Shown here: positions 16,236 to 23,830 of the stretch, piece by piece
How positions within the stretch are numbered: position 1 is the first letter of the stretch
How the letters are laid out: each line of letters begins with the position of its first letter
DNA from: Magnetococcales bacterium
GTDB taxonomy: Bacteria > Pseudomonadota > Magnetococcia > Magnetococcales > Magnetaquicoccaceae
DNA length: 55,183 bases
Assembly: GCA_015231915.1 (NCBI GenBank)
Contig: JADGAR010000001.1
Location: 1 to 55,183, forward strand
Reading direction: 5' to 3'
Translations under genes and position numbers: made by a program
Notes under the pieces: generated by a model
What the model was told of the DNA's origin: nothing
The model's input: the letters and a program-made list of their open reading frames with translations, nothing else
Database searches by the model: none

Positions 16236-17747
16236 ATGTCTGAATTTATTGACAATATATTTAAAAACAAAACAGAAAATCATGTGAAAATGCAAATTCT
16301 GTTTCTCGATATCGTTGCCTACTCGAAAAGAAACACCGCGAGACAATTTGAACTCATTCAATCTTTTCAAAAAATTGTCAGAGATGCGCTCCATGAAATC
16401 CAGGGTCAAAATTTGGAGCCATTCAAAAAACGCAATTTTGACATGCAAACAGATACCATTCTTCTGCCAACCGGGGACGGGTTGGCAATCGGCATTCCGT
16501 ATCATGAAATCACAGAACTGGCACTCGAGCTTGCACTCGCAATCCTGCAAAAAGTCTCCAGACACAACTCTAGGCCAGCGTGCAAATCGTTTAAAAACGA
16601 CCATTGGTGCAACTGCCATAATAAATTTACCCTTAGATGTGGCATTCACTCAGGAAACATCGTCTTGTATCGCGACCTGTTCAGCGATCGATTCAACCTG
16701 GCAGGAAGTGTCATCAATCTGGCCTCCCGCATCATGAATGCAGCCGGCCCCAACCAAATTTTTCTACACCCCCATATCTACGCAGAAATTATCGATGCTA
16801 AAATAAGCTTTCCAAAAGATCATTTTCATGAATACGACAAAATAATCATAAAGCATGGCGAATCGATTGCCGCCTATCAATATATAAAGCCAAGATCACC
16901 AGGCCTCAATACTGACATAAACCAGGAAAAAAATTCATCCATTTTGAACGACGCCAAGCCAGCACAACCCACTCCCCAGGCCAGGCCGCGCACAAAGCCT
17001 GCACCCAACAGGAATCGACAACCACCCAACATTGCCGCATTGGAACAAAGAATGGTGCATGTGCCGAAGGCATCATTTATAATGGGAATTGGGTCGCAAA
17101 AACAATCCCAAGTATACCTGACCCGTCCATTTGCAATCGATCCTTATCTTGTCACCCAAGAATTTTATCAAGAGATCACCGGCACAAATCCGAGTTGCTT
17201 TACAGGAACCAGGCTCCTGCCCGTTGACAGCGTCTCGTGGATGGATGCAGTCCAATTTTGCAACAAACTTTCTGCAATTGCTGGCTACACACCCGTCTAT
17301 CAATTCGACGGCAATAATTTTATTTCCGACATCAAACAAAACGGCTTTCGTCTGCCCACGGAAGCGGAATGGGAATACTGCTGCTGGGGCTGCAGCAAGG
17401 GCGTCATCCCACCCCAGGCGACTGATGCCATCGCATGGTTCATGCGCAATTCCCAACAAACCACACATCCTGTAGGCACGAAAGAACCCAACCCATGCGG
17501 CTTGTATGACATGCTTGGCAATTTATGGGAATGGTGTCACGACTGGTTTGCACCCGACCTTGCGACATCTCCGGCCAACGACCCGTCAGGTCCCCCTGAC
17601 GGTCTGGAGCGGGTGTTGCGGGGCGGATCCTGGATTGATATTGAAAAAGTGCTGACACCAATCTATCGCAACCGCACAACACCAAGAACGGGGAAAAAGA
17701 CATTCGGATTCCGTATTGTCCGAACGTTAGATCACGACAACACCTGA
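16236..17747 (+). CDS. Class III nucleotidyl cyclase fused to an FGE/SUMF1-like domain
   Basis: 503 residues. The N-terminal half (about 15-225) is a class III adenylate/guanylate cyclase domain: FLDIVAYSKR and TGDGLAIGI supply the two metal-binding Asp, and FNLAGSVINLASRI the transition-state Asn and Arg. A Pro-rich linker (about 240-268) joins it to an FGE-sulfatase (SUMF1/EgtB fold) domain with PKASFIMGIG, FRLPTEAEWEY, GLYDMLGNLWEW, VLRGGSW and FGFRIVR. Where SUMF1 has its copper-binding Cys pair after GGSF, this protein reads GGSWIDIEKVL, so formylglycine chemistry is unlikely; it may be a ligand-binding or redesigned enzyme. The gene is AT-rich and starts 29 bases after the exporter. Confidence 0.85.
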   Translation: MSEFIDNIFKNKTENHVKMQILFLDIVAYSKRNTARQFELIQSFQKIVRDALHEIQGQNLEPFKKRNFDMQTDTILLPTGDGLAIGIPYHEITELALELALAILQKVSRHNSRPACKSFKNDHWCNCHNKFTLRCGIHSGNIVLYRDLFSDRFNLAGSVINLASRIMNAAGPNQIFLHPHIYAEIIDAKISFPKDHFHEYDKIIIKHGESIAAYQYIKPRSPGLNTDINQEKNSSILNDAKPAQPTPQARPRTKPAPNRNRQPPNIAALEQRMVHVPKASFIMGIGSQKQSQVYLTRPFAIDPYLVTQEFYQEITGTNPSCFTGTRLLPVDSVSWMDAVQFCNKLSAIAGYTPVYQFDGNNFISDIKQNGFRLPTEAEWEYCCWGCSKGVIPPQATDAIAWFMRNSQQTTHPVGTKEPNPCGLYDMLGNLWEWCHDWFAPDLATSPANDPSGPPDGLERVLRGGSWIDIEKVLTPIYRNRTTPRTGKKTFGFRIVRTLDHDNT

Positions 17748-17766
17748 GAACCTAATGGAGCGCAAA

Positions 17767-18879
17767 ATGCCTAAAAAATATAGAATTCATCTCATCACAA
17801 CCGGAGGCACCATTGCCGGACAGGTCGCATCCGACAAACAAGATGAAAGCATGAAGCGTAGCGCGGGTGACTTCGCCGCCCTGATTTCTCCTACCCTCGA
17901 CTATTTAAACAGGCACCATGATCTTGAAATTGATCTGTCAACTCATGAAATTGCAGACAAAGACAGCTCAAATATAAAGCCAGATGATTGGATAAAACTT
18001 GTAAATCATATTAAAAGCGAATACAATAAACATGAAGCATTCATCATCACGCACGGCACAAATACTTTAGGCTATACATGTGCCGCTCTTTCGTTTGCAA
18101 TCGCCAACCCCGCCAAACCCATTCTGCTGACGGGATCACAGGTTGCTGCGGGCTTACCCGGGTCCGATGCATTGACCAATCTGGAAAACGCCTTGAGGCT
18201 GGCGGCATGGCCGCGCGAAACAAACCCGATCAAAGGGGTCATGGCCATATTCGGCAGCCACATTATTACGGGAACACGGGTAAAAAAAGATACGGAGTTT
18301 GATTACGATGCGTTCAAATCTTTCAGCGTTGGCAGCATTGGACGTATCGGTCGTATTATCAATATCGAAGAAAGAAACCTGCAAAAACATTTAAGCTATC
18401 TTAAGACAGGACTGTATCCTGAAGCCAAGACAGCAGAACAACTAGTATGCGAAAACGAATTCGACATGCGCATCGTTTCCCTGACCGAATTTCCTGGCAT
18501 GTCCTCCGATCTATTCAAAAGTCTTGTCGAAAAAAATGATATTCAAGGCTTTATTCTCCGCGCATTTGGTGCCGGCGATCCATGCATGGACCACGCACGA
18601 GCATTTGAATACCTGCAAGGAAGAGGGATACCTATTGTTGTAACAACCCAAGCGCCAAATGGTAACAGCAATTTCCAGGTCAACGACCCTGGAAAACTGT
18701 TGCGAGACAAAAATCTGGCCATCCCTGCCTATGATATGAGCATTGAATCCATGACCACAAAATTAGCATGGCTGCTTGCAAAAAAGAGCAAAGGTGAGAT
18801 CACCTACAAAAATCTATGCACTGAGATGGTGCATGATATTCGCGGTGAAATTAACGTACTTTGGGAAGTAGGAGCTTGA
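17767..18879 (+). CDS. Asparaginase-family protein with Asp-to-Asn at the catalytic HGTDT motif
   Basis: 370 residues of the bacterial L-asparaginase/amidotransferase fold. The first catalytic Thr is in TTGGTIAG. The second motif, HGTDT in active enzymes, reads HGTNT (codons CAC GGC ACA AAT ACT), so the catalytic Asp of the Thr-Lys-Asp triad is Asn. The Lys is probably kept in GTRVKKDT. No signal peptide. GGAG six bases upstream sets the ATG at 17767, 19 bases after the cyclase-FGE stop. It may be an asparagine-binding or altered amidase enzyme; true asparaginase activity is uncertain. The downstream racemase-fold gene supports an Asp/Asn-related pathway. Confidence 0.85.
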   Translation: MPKKYRIHLITTGGTIAGQVASDKQDESMKRSAGDFAALISPTLDYLNRHHDLEIDLSTHEIADKDSSNIKPDDWIKLVNHIKSEYNKHEAFIITHGTNTLGYTCAALSFAIANPAKPILLTGSQVAAGLPGSDALTNLENALRLAAWPRETNPIKGVMAIFGSHIITGTRVKKDTEFDYDAFKSFSVGSIGRIGRIINIEERNLQKHLSYLKTGLYPEAKTAEQLVCENEFDMRIVSLTEFPGMSSDLFKSLVEKNDIQGFILRAFGAGDPCMDHARAFEYLQGRGIPIVVTTQAPNGNSNFQVNDPGKLLRDKNLAIPAYDMSIESMTTKLAWLLAKKSKGEITYKNLCTEMVHDIRGEINVLWEVGA

Positions 18880-18927
18880 TGATACGCAACAGCTACACAA
18901 AAGTACGACAGCCATGAGCATAAAACC

Positions 18928-20295
18928 ATGAATATCAAACCCATCAACCCAGGCATCACCCCCCCTGCACCGCCAGAAAGGGTGGCCAGGACAGTACAAC
19001 TCCTGCAGAAACTGGGTGTATGGCATATTGTCAGCATCAACTCACCTGCCACCAGTTGCCGGGATGCGGCGCAACGCCGCTACCGGCTTGGCAACACGGG
19101 AATCCCTTTGCATGACGAGGTCAAATCCCTGCATATGGTTGGCCATTATGCCGATGGTCAGACCCGTCACATCCTGCTGCATGCCCGCGCCCATTGTCAA
19201 TTCGATCTGGACGCAGCACGCAAAATCGTGGGGGCAATCAGGCTGGAGCGGTTGTCACCAGAGGAACTGGCGCAGTGCTGCGGGGCACGGTATGGAACGG
19301 TCAACCCCTTCAGCGAAGCGGAACGCTGGATCCAGATCTTTGACAAAGGCATGCTGACGCGCTATCTGACGCCGCACACCATGATAACCAACGCCGGGGA
19401 TTTGAATTGGGCTGTAGAGTTCCATCCACGAGACATGATTGCTGCACTACAAAAAGTTTCGCAGCAAGTAAAAATTGCTGATATTGCTGTGCAAATCAAA
19501 CAAATTCCAAGACAACTACCTGTTTTCGGCATTCTGACAGGCAATGGTCCTGACAGCGGACAACTGCTCTGGAGACTGCTCAATGCAAAAATCAGTCAGG
19601 CATTGGGTGAAAAAAAAAGGTTCCTTGGCGACCTCTCCTATCCGCGCGTCGTGATTGACTCCACACCGGAAATGGGACTTTCCATGGAACTGCAAGAGCG
19701 CTGCCGTGATGTGGAAAAGATCGTATGCGATGGCGTTGATAATCTATTGAAGGCAGGTGCCACCCATATCGCCATCGCATGCAACACGACCCCCTATTTT
19801 CAACACATATTAAAAGAAAAATGTAACAAAAATAATGCAAAATTTATATCTATCGTTGACACAGTGATTGAATATATTAAAAATAACAACATGTCTGAAC
19901 TTACCTTAATGGCAATTCCGAAAGTTGCAGAAATGGGAGAATTCAGTGCTTACGCCCCATTAAAAAATCATGGCGTTTCGCCAATGGACCCAAAAGCAGA
20001 ACAAACACTGCAAGAATTAGGATATATGATAAAAAATATAGGGTCTAACAGCGAGTTAAACAAGGAAAGAAATAAACTAATTCATGCGACAAGAATTGGA
20101 GCAAAAACAAAAACAGTATTAATAGCATTAACAGAAATTTCTGTTTTACTTGAACGCTTTCGCCAGCATGGGCAAAAAAATTTTGCTGAAAAACAAATAG
20201 TTGATACGCTCGAAATCTATGCAAGCCATTTAGCGAATTATTATTTAAACGTTTTAATTCACGATGAAAATCTTGAGCAAGAAATTTGGGAATAA
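18928..20295 (+). CDS. Fusion of a YbaK-type aminoacyl-tRNA editing domain and an Asp/Glu racemase domain
   Basis: 455 residues. Residues about 20-190 match the YbaK/INS editing domain: an EVKSLHMVG strand carrying the family Lys, AHCQFDLDAARKIVGA, SPEELAQCCGARYGTVNPF and the late WAVEFHPRDMI. Such domains hydrolyse mischarged tRNA. Residues about 205-450 match Asp/Glu racemases: FGILTGNGPDSG, VVIDSTPEMG, ACNTTPYF with the first catalytic Cys, and VDTLEIYASHL near the end. The second catalytic Cys, normally in GCTE, is replaced (LIALTEIS). A one-Cys enzyme may be a different lyase or isomerase, or use a single base. It follows the asparaginase-like gene by 48 bases. Confidence 0.8.
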   Translation: MNIKPINPGITPPAPPERVARTVQLLQKLGVWHIVSINSPATSCRDAAQRRYRLGNTGIPLHDEVKSLHMVGHYADGQTRHILLHARAHCQFDLDAARKIVGAIRLERLSPEELAQCCGARYGTVNPFSEAERWIQIFDKGMLTRYLTPHTMITNAGDLNWAVEFHPRDMIAALQKVSQQVKIADIAVQIKQIPRQLPVFGILTGNGPDSGQLLWRLLNAKISQALGEKKRFLGDLSYPRVVIDSTPEMGLSMELQERCRDVEKIVCDGVDNLLKAGATHIAIACNTTPYFQHILKEKCNKNNAKFISIVDTVIEYIKNNNMSELTLMAIPKVAEMGEFSAYAPLKNHGVSPMDPKAEQTLQELGYMIKNIGSNSELNKERNKLIHATRIGAKTKTVLIALTEISVLLERFRQHGQKNFAEKQIVDTLEIYASHLANYYLNVLIHDENLEQEIWE

Positions 20296-20316
20296 CATGA
20301 AACTATCTATAATGAA

Positions 20317-20713
20317 ATGGCTAGCCTATCAAATTTATCAAACAAATCATTTCTCAAAAATTTTAATATAGACATATTTTCTTGCCATAATAAAAATAAT
20401 CATAAAGATATTCTCTAAACCATCTCGCAATATTCAAAACAATTTATTGTTTGACAGATTTCTTTTCAAATTTTCAGAACACCAGGAAATAATCTTTATA
20501 TGCGATAAAAATGATATTCAAAATCCCGGCTTTTGCGCAAAACTCGGCGCGGCCAGTGCGCTTGGAAAGCCAATTTATGCGATCTTGGCGCAGAACCTGA
20601 ACGAGGAGGAATTAAACCACCTCCCCATCCCTTTACAAAATCGTGTCCGCATCGATAAAAAAATCAAACTAGAGACATTAATAACAAAAATATATGAAAA
20701 ATTTAATCAATAA
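20317..20713 (+). pseudogene. Possible frameshifted nucleoside deoxyribosyltransferase/TIR-like small gene
   Basis: Two adjoining very AT-rich frames. Frame A runs from the ATG at 20317 (MASLSNLSNKSF...) to a TAA at 20416-20418. Frame B is open from 20372 to 20713 and only has a TTG start at 20447. Joined near 20410-20420 they would give about 130 residues ending in EIIFICDKNDIQNPGFCAKL and AASALGKPIYAI. The latter resembles the nucleotide-binding C-terminal part of nucleoside 2-deoxyribosyltransferase-like and related domains (D..NPGF..E.G.A.ALGKP). Frame B alone would be an 88-residue protein. I cannot tell a true frameshift from a short real gene. Confidence 0.4.
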
Positions 20714-20723
20714 ATAATCGATC

Positions 20724-21120
20724 ATCACTCCTGCGCCATCAGCGTGCGGATCAGGGCGCTGGTCACGGCGCACCAGCCTTTGCCGATGTTGTGCGGATTA
20801 TATCCGCCGCCGCCAACCGCCAAAAGACGACCATGGCCCAACTCCTTGGCCATGGTGACAAAACACCCCGTCCCCATGATGAGCATCGATATCGATATAG
20901 GCCACACGCCGAATGTCGTACTCCTTACGCAGCGAGCGGATCACCGCCCCGATGCCGTTGAAAACACAAAATCCCCCGGCACGCTCCGGACAAGCGTGAT
21001 ACAAACCGGCAATCGGCACGAAAGCACGCCGGCACCCGCCGGACATAATAGGCACCCAAGCGAAACGTCCCGAAGGGATGTCCGTCGGGAAATCCGTATC
21101 CCGCGATTTCCGGACCAATG
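20724..21120 (-). pseudogene. Decayed duplicate of the histone-deacetylase-family gene
   Basis: Three blocks match the intact gene at 22035-23006 in order and orientation: 20724-20859 to 22034-22169 (4 mismatches in 136), 20860-21049 to 22481-22670 (about 14 in 190) and 21048-21120 to 22902-22974 (3 in 73). Two internal deletions of 311 and about 233 bases, neither a multiple of three, remove the middle of the deacetylase, and the first codons are also missing. The product cannot be functional. The left end coincides with the end of the AT-rich island; the right end is followed by a toxin-antitoxin pair. Confidence 0.9.
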
Positions 21121-21145
21121 CACCCCCGGCGGACTGCACTTCGGG

Positions 21146-21661
21146 TTACGAATCAGCAAACAGTCTTCGCAGAGAACGCACCGGCAGCCACAAAGTCAAG
21201 GGTTGGTCGGGCAGACAGGTAAAATCATAGCGCGCATAAAAGGACCGCACCTGTTCGTGTTTGGCGTCGATCACCACCGCCACCAGGCCCACGTCATTCG
21301 CAACCCGCAGACATCGAAAAAGGGCGTCCATCAACAGATGTTCCCCCAGTCCCTGGCCCTGCACCGTTTGATCAACTGCCAACCGTGCCACACGTACCAC
21401 AGGGAGGGGAAACGATGGAAACCGTTTGGCATGCTCCGGCGAAAGGTGAATTCTTGCGATACTACCCACGGTCAATGCGTGATATCCCAACACCCGTTCT
21501 GGCTGGGCATCGCACACCGCCACAAAAACGCGAGCCACCCCCGACTCCTGGTGCTGCCGGGCATATAAACCCAAATAATGATCCAGATCTGGTTCCCCAC
21601 ACACGAACCGCTTCCTCTGGTGGTGACGCGCCAAAGGCTCGATACGCCAATCAGGCAACAT
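21146..21661 (-). CDS. GNAT acetyltransferase toxin (TacT-like)
   Basis: About 171 residues. GNAT core: RVARLAVDQTVQGQGLGEHLL provides the V/A strand and the acetyl-CoA pyrophosphate loop QGQGLG, followed by DALFRCL and SFYARYDF. Together with the DUF1778 gene upstream this is the standard type II module in which the toxin acetylates charged tRNA and blocks translation. The ATG at 21661 overlaps the antitoxin stop by 11 bases; an upstream in-frame ATG at 21724 would extend far into the antitoxin gene and is less likely. Confidence 0.85.
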   Translation of the reverse strand: MLPDWRIEPLARHHQRKRFVCGEPDLDHYLGLYARQHQESGVARVFVAVCDAQPERVLGYHALTVGSIARIHLSPEHAKRFPSFPLPVVRVARLAVDQTVQGQGLGEHLLMDALFRCLRVANDVGLVAVVIDAKHEQVRSFYARYDFTCLPDQPLTLWLPVRSLRRLFADS

Positions 21662-21953
21662 CGCTTTGCCGTTTGAGATAGGTTTGAGCCGCTTCTTGCA
21701 ACCGTGGGCCGGGTGGGTCGTCACGATCCAAAACGGCGAGGAAAACCTGCCAATCTTGTGGCGTAAGGGTGATCACCTCATGTTCCGCCAGAATTGCCTT
21801 GGCCCTGTCCGATGCGGCGGAAACCAAAAAACCGGAAACGGACATCCCCGCCAAGGAAGCTGCCCGAGCCAGCATGCTTTTCAGCTCCGTCGTGACGCGC
21901 AAATCAATGCGTTCGTTTCGTGGTGTTGTGATCGCATGGTTCATCGTGGTCAT
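21651..21953 (-). CDS. DUF1778 ribbon-helix-helix antitoxin (TacA-like)
   Basis: 100 residues. NERIDLRVTTELKSMLARAASLAGMSVSGFL is a ribbon-helix-helix DNA-binding segment; the C-terminal TPQDWQVFLAVLDRDDPPGPRL is the part that wraps the toxin in DUF1778 antitoxins. AAGGGG eight bases before the ATG at 21953 fixes the start over other in-frame ATGs at 21959 and 21983. It precedes and overlaps the GNAT toxin gene, and such antitoxins repress their own operon. The pair sits between the deacetylase fossil and the intact copy. Confidence 0.87.
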   Translation of the reverse strand: MTTMNHAITTPRNERIDLRVTTELKSMLARAASLAGMSVSGFLVSAASDRAKAILAEHEVITLTPQDWQVFLAVLDRDDPPGPRLQEAAQTYLKRQSDVA

Positions 21954-22034
21954 TGACATACCCCTTATTGAATATGCTGACAATTTCTATTGACATCACG
22001 ACTGGTTGCTCACGCAATCTTGAAAATTGGCCAA

Positions 22035-23006
22035 TCACTCCTGCGCCATCGGCGTGCGGATCAGGGCGCTGGTCACGGCGCACCAGCCTTTGCCGATGTT
22101 GTGCGGATTGTATCCGCCGCCGCCAACCGCCAGAAGACGACCATGGCCCAACTCCTCGGCCATGGTGACGAGACGCGCGGCGACCTGACCGTGCAGCGTC
22201 GCGGAGAGACGCAACTGGGTCAACGGGTCGCCGGCAATGGAATCGGCGCCACACTGGAGAATGAAAAACTCCGGCTCGGCCTCCTGCAAAAACCGGATCC
22301 CCTGGGGCCAGCGCTGCATGAAATGCACATCCCCGGCGCCAGGAGGCATCGGCACGTTCAACTTGGTGCCCAACGCGGCACCTTCCCCGGACTCCGACGC
22401 ATCGCCGGTGCCAGGGTACAACGTGCGACCATCCTGATGATAATCCAAAAATCGCACATCGGGATCGGTCTCGAAGGCATAAAACACCCCGTCCCCATGA
22501 TGGGCATCGATATCGATGTAGGCCACGCGCCGAATGTCGTACTCCTGACGCAGCGAGCGGATCACCACCCCGATGTCGTTGAAAACACAAAATCCCCCGG
22601 CACGCTCCGGACGGGCATGATGCAAACCGGCAATCGGCACGAAGGCACGCCGACATCCGCCGGACATGATGGAACGCATCGCCGCCAACGCCGATCCCAC
22701 CACATGGGCAGCCGCTTCGTATACCCCACGATAGGCGGGGGTGTCCCCGTAATCCAGATAACCGGCCCCGCTCACGGATTGCTCACGCACTTTGCGCACA
22801 TACTCCGGTGTGTGAAACCGCAACAACTCCTCCTCCAGGGCCAAAACAGGCCGGTCCACCCGCACCTGCCGGTCCAGCCCCTGCACCTGGGCCTCGTCCC
22901 AATAGGCACCCATGCGAAATGTCCCGAAGGGATGGCCGTCGGGAAATCCGTATCCCGCGATTTCCGGACCAATGGTGACCGAAACAACCGGAGAGACAGT
23001 GCTCAT
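22035..23006 (-). CDS. Histone deacetylase-family protein (acetoin utilisation/AcuC-like)
   Basis: 323 residues, single zinc-hydrolase domain of the HDAC/arginase superfamily. Motifs: HHARPERAGGFCVFNDIGV with the catalytic His pair, YIDIDAHHGDGV with zinc ligands, QCGADSIAGDPL and VGGGGYNPHNIGKGW. Members deacetylate acetyl-lysine, acetylpolyamines or similar amides; the substrate here is not known. It lies 21 bases downstream of rquA in the same direction. A truncated second copy is at 20724-21120. Confidence 0.88.
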   Translation of the reverse strand: MSTVSPVVSVTIGPEIAGYGFPDGHPFGTFRMGAYWDEAQVQGLDRQVRVDRPVLALEEELLRFHTPEYVRKVREQSVSGAGYLDYGDTPAYRGVYEAAAHVVGSALAAMRSIMSGGCRRAFVPIAGLHHARPERAGGFCVFNDIGVVIRSLRQEYDIRRVAYIDIDAHHGDGVFYAFETDPDVRFLDYHQDGRTLYPGTGDASESGEGAALGTKLNVPMPPGAGDVHFMQRWPQGIRFLQEAEPEFFILQCGADSIAGDPLTQLRLSATLHGQVAARLVTMAEELGHGRLLAVGGGGYNPHNIGKGWCAVTSALIRTPMAQE

Positions 23007-23027
23007 GACATCACCTTGCAGGCAAAA

Positions 23028-23747
23028 TTACCGGATGACGACAATTTTTTGATACAACCCGCCGAAAAAGGTCTCCTTGCGCACCTCGCGCACCCCCATC
23101 TCCTGCGGAATCCAGGCGGCCAACTCCGTTTTCCAGGTGTCCATGGCAAACGGCTCCAGGGCGGTCAGAATCGGAATCATGATGTACCGGAATGGATTGA
23201 TGCGCTTCGGACAATGATAATCGACAAAAATCGCCTTGCCCCCGGGACGCACCACCCGCAACGCCTCGGCCACGGTCTGCTCCCGCACCCCGGCAGGCTG
23301 CTCGTGCAACAGGAAAAAGACCAGCACCTGATCGAAACTCCCATCCGGAAACCGCATCTGCGTGGAGTCCTGATGGTGCAGTTGCACATTCGCCCGCCCC
23401 CCCAGCTTGCGGGCCAGATTGTCGAGTTGCACCGGCGCCACGTCCACCACGTGCAACTTGGCCCCCGGCGCCAGACGATCCGCCAGCTTGGGGGTCAGAT
23501 TGCCGTAGACACAGGCCACCTGCAACGTCTTGCCCTGAATGGGCGTCCCCATCTCCGCCAGCGCCGCGTTGCGCAAACGGGCGAAATTGCCCCACAAAAT
23601 GCAATTGACCAGCCACTGCCGCTCAAAAAAGCGCACCCCGGAAGGATGGATGTAGGCCCACCAGTAGGTCTCCTGCAAATAGGCCGGAAGCGCCAACTCC
23701 GGAGAAACGGAAGCGCTCGGGACTGCCATGACCGGGTATTCTTTCAT
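23028..23747 (-). CDS. rquA: Rhodoquinone biosynthesis protein RquA
   Basis: 239 residues, class I methyltransferase-like fold. Signature segments I associate with RquA rather than UbiE/UbiG: LPAYLQETYWWAYIHP, FFERQWLVNCILWGNF, LQVACVYGNLTPKLADRL, VLVFFLLHEQPAGVREQT and RVVRPGGKAIFVDYH. RquA converts ubiquinone into rhodoquinone, a low-potential quinone that lets fumarate reductase run in anoxic conditions. ATG at 23747 chosen; 23729 is possible. ubiG (34792), needed for the ubiquinone precursor, is in the same window. The C-terminus (FFGGLYQKIVVI) is also as expected. Confidence 0.88.
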   Translation of the reverse strand: MKEYPVMAVPSASVSPELALPAYLQETYWWAYIHPSGVRFFERQWLVNCILWGNFARLRNAALAEMGTPIQGKTLQVACVYGNLTPKLADRLAPGAKLHVVDVAPVQLDNLARKLGGRANVQLHHQDSTQMRFPDGSFDQVLVFFLLHEQPAGVREQTVAEALRVVRPGGKAIFVDYHCPKRINPFRYIMIPILTALEPFAMDTWKTELAAWIPQEMGVREVRKETFFGGLYQKIVVIR

Positions 23748-23830
23748 GATGTTCCACTCGCAAGGTGCCATATAGAAAAAGACACGTCAGAATACCCGAT
23801 TTCCCGGTCCATGACAACCCGATACGAAAC

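Noticed and set aside
16236-17747. Diversity-generating retroelement variable protein, because the FGE domain ends with GGSW...GFR
   Set aside because: No reverse transcriptase, no accessory gene and no near-repeat template of the C-terminal 130 bases seen nearby.
20724-21160. Several short open frames in the region before the GNAT gene
   Set aside because: They are fragments of the decayed deacetylase duplicate, not genes.
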